Program-made: the position numbers and the translations under genes
Assembly (NCBI RefSeq): GCF_001650715.1
Contig: NZ_LWQT01000131.1
Span: 113,386 to 177,385, forward strand
Direction of reading: 5' to 3'
Length of the DNA stretch: 64,000 nt
From: Paramagnetospirillum marisnigri
GTDB lineage: Bacteria; Pseudomonadota; Alphaproteobacteria; Rhodospirillales; Magnetospirillaceae
Notes under the pieces: model-generated
Told to the model about the DNA's origin: nothing
Seen by the model: the letters and a program-made list of their open reading frames with translations, nothing else
Databases searched by the model: none
In this document: positions 1 to 11,200 of the stretch, in pieces
Numbering within the stretch: position 1 is the stretch's first letter
Layout: every line of letters begins with the position of its first letter

Positions 1-476
1 TCGCTGCGCGGGCTGGTGCCGCCGTCACGCTCGCCGAAGGTGACGCGGTTGATGGTGTTCATCACCACCACCTCGCCATCGGGACCCAGGGTGGAGAAGA
101 TGTGGCACAGCCCGCCCAGCACCTTGTCGCGGCCGAAGGCGGCGTCCAGCGGCCCGTAATGGGCCAGGCCGTTGAGGATGGGCAGCACGGTGGTGTCCGG
201 CCCCACCGCGGGGGCGACGGCGGCGATGGATTCGGCCAGATCATAGGCCTTGCAACTAAGGACGATCAGGTCCCAGTGGCCCGACAGGGATTCGGCGGTG
301 ACGGTCTTGACCGGAAAGGCGGCATCGCCGGTGGGGCTCTTGATCACCAGTCCGGTCTCGGCCAGCTTGGCGGCGCGCTTGGGCCGCACCAGGAAGGTGA
401 CATCCTCGCCAGCCTGGGCCAGCCGCCCGCCGAAATAGCCGCCGGTGCCTCCGGCCCCCAGAATCAGGATGCGCAT
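1..476 (-). CDS. panE: 2-dehydropantoate 2-reductase (ketopantoate reductase), 3' end outside window
   Basis: This is the N-terminal ~158 residues of a PanE/ApbA-family enzyme, which reduces ketopantoate to pantoate with NADPH in pantothenate and CoA synthesis. The product opens with MRILILGAGGTGGYFGG, the glycine-rich Rossmann loop at residues 4-17, and continues with the family-typical VLSCKAYDL (about residues 71-79) and ILNGL (about 99-103) segments. The ATG at 474-476 has a GGAG ribosome binding site seven bases upstream. The C-terminal helical domain lies beyond position 1. It is transcribed in the same direction as nifJ but is separated from it by a strong terminator, so it probably has its own promoter. 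Exact substrate within the family is inferred. Confidence 0.85.
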   Translation of the reverse strand, partial: MRILILGAGGTGGYFGGRLAQAGEDVTFLVRPKRAAKLAETGLVIKSPTGDAAFPVKTVTAESLSGHWDLIVLSCKAYDLAESIAAVAPAVGPDTTVLPILNGLAHYGPLDAAFGRDKVLGGLCHIFSTLGPDGEVVVMNTINRVTFGERDGGTSPRS

Positions 477-534
477 TCTCGTTCTCCGGTATTACCAGTG
501 CCGAGGCTAGCCAAGCCGAGGCCGCGCGGCAACG

Positions 535-563
535 AAAAAGCCCCTCCCGTGGGGGAGGGGCTT
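535..563 (-). terminator. Rho-independent terminator after nifJ
   Basis: Read on the minus strand, an 11-bp stem (AAGCCCCTCCC paired with GGGAGGGGCTT) closes a four-base loop and is followed by a run of T. It lies 17 bases past the nifJ stop codon and before the panE start, so it should end nifJ transcription and insulate panE. Confidence 0.85.
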
Positions 564-579
564 ACTTCAGGATAAGGTC

Positions 580-3500
580 CTATTCCGCCGCGTCGGTCTT
601 GGGCGGCGGCGTCACGTCGGGGGCTCCGGCGAAGCGGCGCAGCATGGCGAAGCGACGGCGGATATTGGACTCGGCGTGGTCCACCAGACCGCGATAGCGC
701 TCCGGATCGGCCCGTTCCACCATCTGGAAGCGGGCCTCGCCCTTCATGAACTCGTCCAGCTTGCCGTTGGGCTCCTTGCTGTCGAGGGTGAGGGGGCTTT
801 CATTGGTGCCCAGCTTGCGCGGGTCCCAGCGATAGAGCGGCCAATAGCCGGCATCCACCGCCATCTTCTGCTGGTCCAGGCCATGGGCCAGGTCATAGCC
901 GTGGGCGATGCAGTGGGAATAGGCCACGATCAGCGACACGCCCGGCCAGGACACCGCGTCCTGGAAGGCGCGCACCGTCTGCACGTCCTTGGAGCCGAAG
1001 GCGATATTGGCCACATAGACGTCCTCATAGGCCATGGCCATCATGCCCAGGTCCTTCTTGGGCAGGGTCTTGCCGGCGGTGGCGAACTTGGCCGAGGCGC
1101 CGATGGGGGTCGCCTTGGACTGCTGGCCGCCGGTATTGGAATAGACCTCGGTATCCATCACCAGGATGTTGACGTTCTTGCCCGAGGCGAAGACGTGGTC
1201 GAGGCCGCCATAGCCGATGTCGTAGGCCCAGCCGTCACCACCGACGATCCACACCACCTTTTCCACCAGATAGTCGGCCACCTGCTCCAGGCGGCGCGCC
1301 AGCGGGTCATTGACGCCGGAAATGGCCCGGCGCAAATCCTCGATCCGCTTGCGCTGGACCCCAATCAGCACCTCGGTGGACTGGTCGGCATGGAAGATCT
1401 CGTTGGCCAGGATTGAAGGCACCTTGCCCGTCGAGGCCAGGGCGGAAAGCAGGATGCGGGCGTGTTCCTTGTGGCGGTCGAGGGCGAGGCGGAAGCCAAA
1501 GCCGAATTCCGCGTTGTCCTCGAACAGCGAATTGGCCCAGGCCGGTCCCCTTCCCTCGTCATTGACGCTGTAGGGCGTCGAGGGCAGGTTGCCGCCATAG
1601 ATGGACGAGCAGCCGGTGGCGTTGGCGATCATCAGCCGGTCGCCCCACAACTGGGTCATCAGCTTGAGATAGGGAGTCTCGCCGCAGCCCAGGCAGGCGC
1701 CGGAGAATTCGAACAGCGGCTGAAGGAACTGGGCGGTCTTGACCGAGGGTGTGCCCAGCTTTTCCTTGTCGACCTCGGGCAGGGCGCGGAAGAAGTCCCA
1801 GTTGATCTTCTCGGCCTCGATGGTGTCGGTCTTGTCGACCATCTTGAGGGCGAGGCGCGACGGGTCCTTCTTGTCCTTGCCGGGGCAGACCTTGACGCAC
1901 AGCGTGCAGCCGGTGCAGTCCTCGGGCGCCACCTGGATGATGTAGGAATCGCCCTTGAACTCGCCGCCGCGATAATCCATGCGCTTGAAATCGGCGGGCG
2001 CGTTGGCCATGTCGGCCGGGCTGGCCACCTTGGCGCGGATGGCGGCATGGGGGCAGACCAGGGCGCATTTGTTGCACTGGATGCACGGCCCCTGGTCCCA
2101 GACCGGGATTTCGGCGGCGATGTTGCGGCGCTCGTACTGGGCGGTGGCGGTGGGCCACACCCCATCGACGGGGAAGGCCGAGACCGGCAGCAGGTCGCCG
2201 TGGTTGCCCAGCATCATGGCGGTGACCCGCTTGACGAAGTCGGGCGAGTAGTCCGGCACGATGGGCGGCTTGGCCCGGCTGGAGGAGGCCTGGGCCGGGA
2301 TGGTCATCTCTTCCAGGTGGTGCAGCGTCTGGTCCACCGCCTCGAAGTTCTTGGCGACGATCTTTTCCGACTTGCGGCCATAGGTCTTCTCGATGGCCTT
2401 CTTGATATGGCCGATGGCCTCGTCGCGGGGCAGCACGCCGCTCAGCGCGAAGAAACAGGTCTGCATGATGGTGTTGATGCGGTTGCCCATGCCGGTGGCC
2501 AGGGCCACCTTGCGGGCGTCGATCACATGGACCTTGACCTGCTTGTCGATGATCTCCTGCTGGACCTCGCGCGGCATGTGGTCCCAGGCCTCGTCCTTGG
2601 AATAGGGCGAGTTCAGCAGGAAGGTGGCGCCGGGCTTGGCGTAGCGCAGCACCTCGTACTTATCCAGGAAGACGAAGTGGTGGCAGGCGACGAAGTCGGC
2701 CTCTTCCAGCAGATAGGCCGACTGGATCGGCTCGGGGCTGAAGCGCAGATGCGAGATGGTGATGGCGCCCGACTTCTTCGAATCATAGACGAAATAGCCC
2801 TGGCCCTGGAACCCGGCGTTCTCGGCGATGATCTTGATGGAATTCTTGTTGGCGCCCACGGTGCCGTCGGCGCCCAGGCCGAAGAACACCGCGCTCTTGA
2901 CCTTGGGCTGGTCCAGGCGGAACGAGGAGTCCACCGCCAGCGACAGATGGGTGACGTCGTCCAGGATGCCGACGGTGAAGCGGCGCTTGGGCTTGTCCTT
3001 GGCCAGTTCGTCATAGACCGCCTTGACCATGGCGGGGGTGAATTCCTTGGAGGCCAGGCCGTAACGGCCGCCGATCACCACCGGATCGGCCAGGGTGGTG
3101 ACGCGGCGTCCCTCCGCCTTGGCCTCGGCCAGGGCGGCGACCACGTCGAGATAGAGCGGCTCGCCGACGGCGCCGTGTTCCTTGCAGCGATCCATCACCG
3201 CGATGGCTCGCGCGCTGGGCGGAATGGCGGAGACGAAGGCGTCGATGGAGAACGGGCGATACAGACGCACCTTCAGCACGCCCACCTTCTCGCCCCGGGC
3301 AACCAGGGCGGCGGCGGTCTCGTGCACCGTCTCGGCGCCCGAGCCCATGATGATGATGACCCGCTCGGCCTCCGGGTGGCCGACATAGTCGAACAGCTTG
3401 TAGGCGCGGCCCGTCAGCTTGGCGAAGCGATCCATCTCCTGCTGCACGATGCCGGGACAGGCGTCGTGCCAGCGGTTCCTCGCTTCCTGCATCTGGAAGA

Positions 3501-4176
3501 AGGTGTCCGGGTTCTGGGCGGTGCCGCGGAGCGTGGGATGGTCGGGAGAGAGCGAGCGGTCGCGATGGCCCTTGATGGCCGCGTCATCCATGAGCGAATG
3601 GAGGTCGTCGTCGGTCAGTTCCTCGATCTTGGCCACCTCGTGCGAGGTGCGGAAGCCGTCGAAGAAATGGACGAAGGGGACGCGCGAATGCAGCGTCGAG
3701 GCATGGGCGATGGCGGCCATGTCGTGGGCTTCCTGCACCGAAGCGGCGCCCAGCATGGCGAAGCCGGTCTGGCGGCAGGCCATGATATCGGAATGGTCGC
3801 CGAAGATGGACAGGCCATGGGTGGCGACGGTGCGCGCGCTGACATGCATGCAGAACGAGGTCAGCTCGCCCGCGATCTTGTACATGTTGGGGATCATCAG
3901 CAGCAGGCCCTGGCTGGCCGTGAAGGTGGTCGCCAGCGATCCCGCCTGGAGCGCGCCGTGGACCGCGCCGGCGGCGCCGCCCTCATGCTGCATCTCGGCC
4001 ACTTCCGGGATGACGCCCCAGATGTTCTTCTTGTGCTCGGCCGCCCACTGATCGGCCAGTTCGCCCATGGTGGACGACGGCGTGATCGGATAGATCGCCG
4101 CAACCTCGCTGACCCGGTAAGCCACGGAGGCGCAAGCCTCGTTGCCATCGACCGTGATCAAAGCCCTTTTCGCCAT
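580..4176 (-). CDS. nifJ: Pyruvate:ferredoxin (flavodoxin) oxidoreductase, single-chain
   Basis: At 1198 residues the protein has the length of the homodimeric single-chain PFOR family. This family oxidises pyruvate with CoA to acetyl-CoA and CO2 and passes electrons to ferredoxin or flavodoxin, often for nitrogenase. Visible in order: the N-terminal pyruvate-binding part with YPITPSS near residue 30; the gamma-domain GLGADGTVGANKNSIK near 435; two ferredoxin clusters, CNKCALVCP near 698 and CTGCTLCVKVCPG near 753; the proximal-cluster motif CLGCGE near 828; and the TPP-binding GDGWAYDIGYGG near 979 followed by NTGGQQSKATP near 1014. All cluster cysteines are present. It is a monocistronic unit with its own terminator. 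No nif genes lie next to it here, so the link to nitrogen fixation is only by family. Confidence 0.97.
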   Translation of the reverse strand: MAKRALITVDGNEACASVAYRVSEVAAIYPITPSSTMGELADQWAAEHKKNIWGVIPEVAEMQHEGGAAGAVHGALQAGSLATTFTASQGLLLMIPNMYKIAGELTSFCMHVSARTVATHGLSIFGDHSDIMACRQTGFAMLGAASVQEAHDMAAIAHASTLHSRVPFVHFFDGFRTSHEVAKIEELTDDDLHSLMDDAAIKGHRDRSLSPDHPTLRGTAQNPDTFFQMQEARNRWHDACPGIVQQEMDRFAKLTGRAYKLFDYVGHPEAERVIIIMGSGAETVHETAAALVARGEKVGVLKVRLYRPFSIDAFVSAIPPSARAIAVMDRCKEHGAVGEPLYLDVVAALAEAKAEGRRVTTLADPVVIGGRYGLASKEFTPAMVKAVYDELAKDKPKRRFTVGILDDVTHLSLAVDSSFRLDQPKVKSAVFFGLGADGTVGANKNSIKIIAENAGFQGQGYFVYDSKKSGAITISHLRFSPEPIQSAYLLEEADFVACHHFVFLDKYEVLRYAKPGATFLLNSPYSKDEAWDHMPREVQQEIIDKQVKVHVIDARKVALATGMGNRINTIMQTCFFALSGVLPRDEAIGHIKKAIEKTYGRKSEKIVAKNFEAVDQTLHHLEEMTIPAQASSSRAKPPIVPDYSPDFVKRVTAMMLGNHGDLLPVSAFPVDGVWPTATAQYERRNIAAEIPVWDQGPCIQCNKCALVCPHAAIRAKVASPADMANAPADFKRMDYRGGEFKGDSYIIQVAPEDCTGCTLCVKVCPGKDKKDPSRLALKMVDKTDTIEAEKINWDFFRALPEVDKEKLGTPSVKTAQFLQPLFEFSGACLGCGETPYLKLMTQLWGDRLMIANATGCSSIYGGNLPSTPYSVNDEGRGPAWANSLFEDNAEFGFGFRLALDRHKEHARILLSALASTGKVPSILANEIFHADQSTEVLIGVQRKRIEDLRRAISGVNDPLARRLEQVADYLVEKVVWIVGGDGWAYDIGYGGLDHVFASGKNVNILVMDTEVYSNTGGQQSKATPIGASAKFATAGKTLPKKDLGMMAMAYEDVYVANIAFGSKDVQTVRAFQDAVSWPGVSLIVAYSHCIAHGYDLAHGLDQQKMAVDAGYWPLYRWDPRKLGTNESPLTLDSKEPNGKLDEFMKGEARFQMVERADPERYRGLVDHAESNIRRRFAMLRRFAGAPDVTPPPKTDAAE

Positions 4177-4365
4177 ATCGGCCCCACTCTATAGCTGCGT
4201 TGTCTTAAACCTCCCCCTGGCCCGGGAGTCTGCGCTCTCCATCGGTCGGCCAAGGGACCGGCAGAATAGACGGCGCCCCCGATTCTCCGCAAGTCCCTTA
4301 CGAAAACGGCCTTGAAGAAGTAATAATATTTCCAAAATTCGGGTGGGCGACGGGGTGCGTCCGTT

Positions 4366-4381
4366 CGGTCCTACCATTGCG
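4366..4381 (+). promoter_or_regulatory. Weak sigma-54-like -24/-12 element upstream of the PAS gene
   Basis: GG at 4367-4368 and GC at 4379-4380 are ten bases apart, as in -24/-12 promoters, and TTGC is intact at the -12 side. The -24 half (CGGTCC) matches the TGGCAC consensus poorly. It lies about 60 bases before the PAS-protein start. One such match is expected by chance now and then, so support is weak. Confidence 0.2.
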
Positions 4382-4441
4382 GGCGTCCGTCATGATAGAC
4401 AGATCAAATCCGCTTGGCATTGAAATTTCGGATGGGCAGCG

Positions 4442-4852
4442 ATGGCCGGTTCCGCGATTACCGACTGGGAAATCATCCAGAACACCGATCTGGTGAGTTC
4501 CATGATGGACGTCATTCCCCATCCGATCTTCTTCAAGGACAAGGATGGGCGCTATCTCGGCTGCAATCAGCAGTTCTGCGCCATGTTGGGGGTCGAACGT
4601 GAAAACATCCTGGGACGCACGGTGTTCGAAGTGGCGCCATCGGACCTAGCCCAGGTCTATCACGATGCCGACATGAAGCTGATGGCCGAAGGCGGCACCC
4701 AACGCTACGCCTCGTCGGTTCGCTATGGCGACGGTATCGTGCGGCGCGGCGTCTTCTTCAAGGCGGTCTATAACGACACTGCCGGCCATCTGGCCGGGTT
4801 GGTCGGCATGTTCTACCCGATGGAGTTCCTGCTGGACGTCATCGAGATGTAG
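4442..4852 (+). CDS. Single PAS-domain protein
   Basis: The 136-residue product is essentially one PAS domain. The segment IPHPIFFKDKDGRYLGCNQ (about residues 25-43) is the typical PAS core start, followed by FCAMLGV, a GRTVFEV loop near 58 and a C-terminal beta-sheet part ending AGLVGMFYPM. No output domain, transmembrane helix or signal peptide is visible. It is likely a small cytoplasmic sensor or adaptor acting in trans. It is alone on its strand, divergent from nifJ across a 265-base AT-richer spacer, so regulation may be shared with nifJ. Ligand and partner cannot be told from the sequence. Confidence 0.8.
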   Translation: MAGSAITDWEIIQNTDLVSSMMDVIPHPIFFKDKDGRYLGCNQQFCAMLGVERENILGRTVFEVAPSDLAQVYHDADMKLMAEGGTQRYASSVRYGDGIVRRGVFFKAVYNDTAGHLAGLVGMFYPMEFLLDVIEM

Positions 4853-4861
4853 GGCTCGGGC

Positions 4862-5005
4862 TCAGGCCGCCTGGAACAGCAGCCCGCGGCGGCGCTGCAG
4901 TTCGGTGGTGGCCAGGCCCCAGATGCGCGACCCCCTGACCCTGGTATCGGCGACGATGCGCTCCACCAGGGACATGGGGATGTTTCGGATCCATTCTTCA
5001 AGCAC
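4862..5005 (-). CDS. Small hypothetical protein (47 aa, GTG start)
   Basis: A 47-codon ORF starting GTG at 5003-5005, preceded by GGAG with an eight-base spacer, which is why this start is preferred over longer versions. The product begins VLEEWIRNIPMSLVERIVAD and ends in a basic stretch (QRRRGLLF). It is amphipathic and has no transmembrane segment or cysteine. It converges on the PAS gene, ending ten bases after it. I do not recognise a family. The good ribosome binding site and protein-like composition favour a real gene, but chance is possible. Confidence 0.4.
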   Translation of the reverse strand: MLEEWIRNIPMSLVERIVADTRVRGSRIWGLATTELQRRRGLLFQAA

Positions 5006-5188
5006 GGCGGCTACTCCAGTCTGTTTATGCTGCGGTGCACAATCAACATATTGCGGCCTGTTCGGAAAAAGCCACATCCTTTCCGGCAGGGGTCCCATGC
5101 TTCCGGCGCAATGGTCATACCTAAGGTCAGGGCTGTGATTTTTCCTTTGCACATCGTCCCCGAGTCGGTTCAGAGTAGTCCAGTGAAC

Positions 5189-5219
5189 CCCGGACCTCAT
5201 TGAGGCCGGGATTTTTTTT
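5189..5219 (+). terminator. Terminator-like hairpin in the leader of the giant exoprotein gene
   Basis: CCCGG-a-CCTC pairs with GAGG-CCGGG around an ATT loop (one bulged A) and is followed by eight T residues. It looks like a complete intrinsic terminator. No plus-strand gene lies between the PAS gene, which ends 340 bases earlier, and this hairpin. The ribosome binding site (AAGGAG) of the giant gene starts only a few bases past the T run. It could be an attenuator or could end a short leader RNA. No other transcript that it would serve is visible. Confidence 0.65.
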
Positions 5220-5236
5220 GCTCAAGGAGCTGCGCG

Positions 5237-8200
5237 ATGGCCGACCAGAACGACACCAATTCGCCCAATACCGAAAACTCCGGTAGCGGCGAAAATGCCC
5301 AACAGGCGTTGGACGATCTGACGGTATTGCAGAACGTCGAGAACCAGACGCTCGGCGATACGCGCCTTAATGTGGCCCGGCCGGTGGATGTCAGCGACAC
5401 CTCGCTCGGCAATCTGGCCAATGTCCAGCAGGGCTCGCGCAGCGCCCCGCAGGTCCAGGATGTCGGTGCCATCACCGGCGGCGTCAGTGTCGCGCTTGAC
5501 GTCGCCATCGAAAGCACCCAGGGCGGGACCACCAAGCCGGTCGAGTTGGAATCCACGCCGGTGGACACCGTCGAGGAAACTCCGGTGGTCGAAATCGAGG
5601 CGCAGTCGGCCAAGCCGCTGAACGTGCGCGCTTTCGACGATCTGGCCCGCCCGGACGAGACCTTCAAGCCGCAGGAACTGCCCGAGGGGCGCCCGACCGA
5701 AGTCGATGCTCCCGATGGCGTGGTGACCGGCGGCATCCAGCAGGCCGTGGTCGAGGAAGCCCCGGTCGTCGAGGAAGCCGAGCAGCAGGAGACCATCAAC
5801 ACCGCCCCTGACGCGCCGGAAATCACCATCGATACCGGCGAGGCCGAGAATGTCAGCCCGGAACTGACCGGGGCTTCTCTCTACTCGCTGGAAGATACCC
5901 CTCGCAGCTTCCGTTTCGGCGTGTCGGCCTCGGATGCCGATGGCGACACCCTGACTTTCGCCATCACCAATCCCGCCCATGGCAGCATCACCCAGAACGC
6001 CAGCGGCGAATACATCTACAATCTGGAAGGCGACTGGAACGGCACCGATTCCTTCACCGTCACCGTCGATGACGGTAACGGTCATTCGGTGTCGAAGACC
6101 TTCTCGGTCAATATCGAAGGCATGGCCGATGGCGCCACCATCACCTCGGTGGACTCGGTGTTCATCCAGGAAGGCGGCCAGTTCGGTCTCGACCTCAATG
6201 TGGTCGACGCCCACTATAACGAGGATGTGACCGGGGTCAGCCTGAACGGCGCCCCCATGGGCACCACGCTCACCATCGGTGACGAGGTTATCGCCCAGAA
6301 CGCCGATGGCAGCTTCTCCCTGAGCGCCGACCAGGCCAATTCGCCCAACCTGTCCATCAAGCCGCCGGAAGATTTCTGGGGCAAGATCGATCTGGTGGTG
6401 GAAGCCACCGCCGTCGATCATGGTGCCCAACTGGCCGAGCACGCCACCGCCATCACCTCGCGGACCATTTCCATCGAGGTCAATGCTCCGCCGGAAGTGG
6501 CTGACCAGCTCGCCAGCGTGGACCAGGCCTCCACCATCACCGGCACTATCAGCGCGGTGGATCCCGACAGCGAGGCCCTGACCTATCATCTGGTGGATGC
6601 CACCGGCCAATTGGTGGACAGCATCACCAACGAGCACGGCACCATCACCATCGATGCCGATACCGGCCGCTATACCTTCACCGCCAATGACGACACCCGC
6701 GCCCTGGCCGCCGGGGAAAGCATCACCGATCTGTTCGATATCCAGGTCAGCGATGGCGAGGGCGGTGTCACCACCGCCTCGTTCGACGTCACCATCGACG
6801 GCGCCAATGATGGGCCGGAAATCGAGGCCGTGACCCTGGCCGGCGGGGCCGAGGATACCTCCGTCATCATCCGTGCCAGCGACCTGTTGCAGGGCGCTAC
6901 CGATCTTGATGGCGATACCCTGTCGGTGAGCAGTCTCAGCGCCACCCACGGTACTGTTGTGGACAATGGTGACGGCACCTTCACCTTTACCCCCGATGCC
7001 AACTACAACGGCGCGGTTGAGTTCAGCTACACGGTGTCCGATGGTAACGGCGGTACCGCTACCGGTGAAACCAGCATCGATCTGGCGTCGGTCAATGACG
7101 GCCCGACCAATGCGGGCGTCGACCTGGGCGACATGGCCGAGGACGGCTCGATCACCTTCACCCGTGACCAGCTGCTGGCCAATGCGTCGGATATCGACGG
7201 CGACACGCTGTCGGTGAGCAATCTGTCGGTGGCCAATGGCCAGCTGACCGAGAACGCCGACGGCACCTTCACCTTCACCCCCGACGCCAATTTCAACGGC
7301 TCGGTCGAGGTGACCTATACGGTCTCGGACGGCCAGGGCGGCACGGTTGCGGGTTCGGCGACGCTGGACGTCAACGCGGTCAATGACGGCCCGACGGTGT
7401 CCGGTGACGTCAGCCTGGGCGCGGGCACCGAGGATCGCTCGGTGACCATCAATGCCCGCGACCTGCTGGGCAATGCCAGCGACGTGGACGGTGATACCCT
7501 GTCGGTGAGCGGCCTGAGCGCCAGCCACGGCACCATCACCGACAATGGCGACGGCACCTTCACCTTCACCCCCGAGGCCAATTACAGCGGCGGCATCGAC
7601 CTCAGCTACACCGTGTCCGACGGCCAGGGCGGTTCCACATCGGCCAGCGCCAGTTTCGATCTGGCGGCGGATGCCGATGCGCCCATCCTGTCGGCGTCGA
7701 ACATCAGTGTTGATCTCGGCGCGGGCCAGGCCCAGACGCTGAGCGGCACCGCCAATGCCGATACCATTTCCGGCGGTTCCGGCAATGACGTGATCAATGG
7801 TGGCGCGGGCAACGACGTCATCTATGGCGATGGCACCGGGACTGTCACGGTTCCGCTCAACATCTCCGACCGTTTGACCGATACCGATGGCTCGGAAAGC
7901 CTGAGCAGTGTCACCATCAGCGGCTTGCCCGCCGGGGCGACCCTGTCGGCCGGAACCCAGAATGCCGATGGCAGCTGGACTTTGTCCTCCGACCAGCTGA
8001 GCGGTCTGACCGTGACCAGCACCGAGGGCAGCAATCTGCACCTGACGGTGAGCGCGGGTTCGGTGGAAGCCTCCAACGGCGACACCGCGACCACCACCAC
8101 CAGCTTCGACGTGACCTTCACCGGCACGGCGGCGGGCAACGACACCCTGTCGGGTGGCGCGGGCTCCGACCTGCTGGACGGCGGCGCGGGCAACGACGTG

Positions 8201-11200
8201 CTGAACTTCTCGGCCGATGGGTCCTGGAGCGGCGGCTTCGTCGCCAAGAATGTCGGCGACATGCAGCATGGCGGCACTAACGAGACCTTCGCCATCGCGG
8301 GCGACAATCAGAGCCAGGACGTGTTCCGCGGCGGCGCCGGTACCGACACCATCGTCATGGGATCGGGCAATGACGCCCTGTTCCTGGATGACGGCTACAG
8401 CGCCTCGCCGACCGGCGGCGCCCGCATCGACGGCATCGAAAGCATCAATGCCGGTGACGGCAACGACGTGGTCGATCTGACCTCCAACCGCTACGCGGTG
8501 GGCGACACCGCCATCGATGGCGGTTCGGGCAACGACGTGCTGATGGCCAGCCAGGGCAACGACGTCATCGATGGCGGCAGCGGCAACGACTACCTGTACG
8601 GCGCGTCGGGCAACGACACCCTGCGCGGCGGCGAGGGTGCCGATACCCTCAACGGCGGTTGGGGCAACGACGTGATCGACGGCGGCGCCGGAAATGATAC
8701 CGGCGTGTTCGTGGCCGGTCAGGGCGGAAGCGACGTCTATGACGGCGGTTCGGGCACCGACACCTTCAAGGTGCAGTTGACCGCGGCCCAGTATACCCCG
8801 GCGGTCCATGCCGAGTTGCAGCAGTTCGAGGCCTTTGTCGCCAATCCGGCCAATCAGGGCCAGAGCTTCCACTTCAACACCCTTGGCGTCGATGCCAAGA
8901 ATTGGGAAGGCGTCAAGGTCGTGGTGGATGGCCGCGAGGTCAACCTGGAGAACGCGCCGACCATCACCAATGCGCCGTCTTCGACCACCGACGAGGATCA
9001 CACCAAGAGCGCGACCATCACGGCGGCCGATAGCGATCCGGGCGACACCGTCACCTATTCGCTGGTGGACGCGGCGGGCAACAAGGTTTCCAGCCTGACC
9101 ACCGAGCACGGCACGGTCAGCCTGAACGCCACCACTGGCGAATACACCTTCACCCCCAATGCCGATGCCCAGCATATGGGCGTGGGCGCTTCCGTCACCG
9201 ACAGCTTCAAGGTTGTGGCCACCGATAATCACGGCGTGTCCAGCGCGGCCTCCACCGTGGGCGTCACCATCACCGGCAGCAATGACGGCCCGACCGTGAC
9301 TCTGGCGGGCGGCTCTGGGACCGAGGATCGTGTGGTGACCGGTACGGTCTCCGGCCACGACATCGATACCGGCGATACCATGGCCTATCACGTTTCCGGC
9401 GGTGTGGCCGATGGCCAGGGCAACGAGGTGCTGACCACGGACCATGGCACCGTCAGCCTGAACACCAGCACGGGTGAGTACACTTTCACCCCCGATGCCA
9501 ATTGGTCTGGCAATGACAGCTTCAGCGTCACCGTCTCGGACGGCCATGGCGGCAGCGTTACCCAGGCGGTCAACCTGAATGTGGACGCGGTGGCCGACGC
9601 CCCCGAACTCAGCCTGGAACTGGGGACCGGTTCGTCGGTGACTCTGCCGGGCGAGACGACGGAAGTGACCATCACCTCCGCCAACATGCTGGCCGGGGAT
9701 AGCGGATTCTCGGTGTCGGCGCTCAAACTGGACGGTTCGGCCGGAAACCTTTCGAGCAACCAATATGGCTTCGGTGTCGCTGGTGGCGCCTCGGGCGATT
9801 CCGCTGAACTGGGCCAGTCGCGCGGCAGTTCCGAGAAGATCGTGGTCGAATTCGACAACGATGTCTCGTCTGCCGATGTCTCGTTCGGTTGGCTGGCGAG
9901 CAACGAGCAGGCCCATTACGACCTGTACAAGGACGGCGTGAAGGTGGGCGAGGGGACGGTGAGCGGCATCACCGACAGGGTCGATCCGACCATCAGCGTC
10001 AGCCCCACCAATGGCGGCAGCTTCGATCAGATCGTTTTCTCGGCGCCCAGCGGCGGCGACAACGACTACATGATCAACTCCATCAGCTTCCAGGAAGCCG
10101 AGCCCGGCGACCGGGTCGTCGACTATCCGCTGAATGTTACGGCCAGTCTGACCGATGCCGATGGCTCTGAGAGCCTGGCGGTCAGCCTGAACGGCCTGCC
10201 CGAGGGCGCGATCATCATGGACGCTCTTGGCAATGTGGTCGGGACGGATGCCGGCGATGGCACCTGGTCGCTGCCTGGCGGTCAACTCGACGGACTGACC
10301 CTGCGGGTGCCTGCCGATAGCGAAGGCTTCACCCTGGGCGCCACCGCGACTTCGACCGAATCCAGCAACCAAGCGTCGGCCTCGACCTCGGTCAGCGTCA
10401 CCGTGGAAAGTCATAACAATGATCCGACGGTAACCCTTGAGGGCGGAACCGGCACCGAGGACAACGCGGTGACCGGCCAGGTGGTCGGCGCCGATATCGA
10501 TGTCGGCGATACCCTGGGCTTCCATGTGGATGGTGGCGTCTCGGATGGACAGGGCAACGAGCTTCTGACCACCGACCACGGCACTGTCAGCCTGAACACC
10601 AGCACGGGCGAGTACACCTTCACTCCCAATGCCAACTGGTCGGGCGATGACAGCTTCAGCGTCACCGTTTCGGACGGCAACGGCGGCAGCGTCACCCAGA
10701 GCGTCGACGTGCATGTGGATGCGGTGGCCGATCAGGCCAGTGTTTCCGTCGCCATCGGCGACGGCACCGTCGAGCCGGGCGGCAGCTTCACCGTCACCAA
10801 CCATGACGGCGAGGCCGGGTATCACAATACCTACGGCTATTACGTCATGGACGATAATGGCAACCCGGTCAGCGGCGAGGTCATCTGGAAGGATGTCCAT
10901 GACACCAACGGCCAGTCGGTGACCATCGAAGGCGTCGATCCCGACCAGGTGGGCTTCTTCATCATCCCCAATGGCGACCAGAACGGCTCGATCCGTGACG
11001 GTTCCGACATTAGCTTCTCCAAGGATGCCTCGGGTAATTGGCAGGTTTTGGACGGCAACGGACGTGCCTTGTCGGGCACCGGCACCAAGGTTCTGTTCGA
11101 CAATCCGGCGCTGAATTCCGATCGCCTGACCCATATGGAAGACACCAGCAAGGATGGTGGCAACCAGAACTGGGAAGACCTGAACGGCGGCGGCGACCGC

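Noticed and set aside
1462..4194. A 910-codon plus-strand frame opposite nifJ
   Set aside because: Same aligned antisense effect; nifJ on the other strand has every expected motif.
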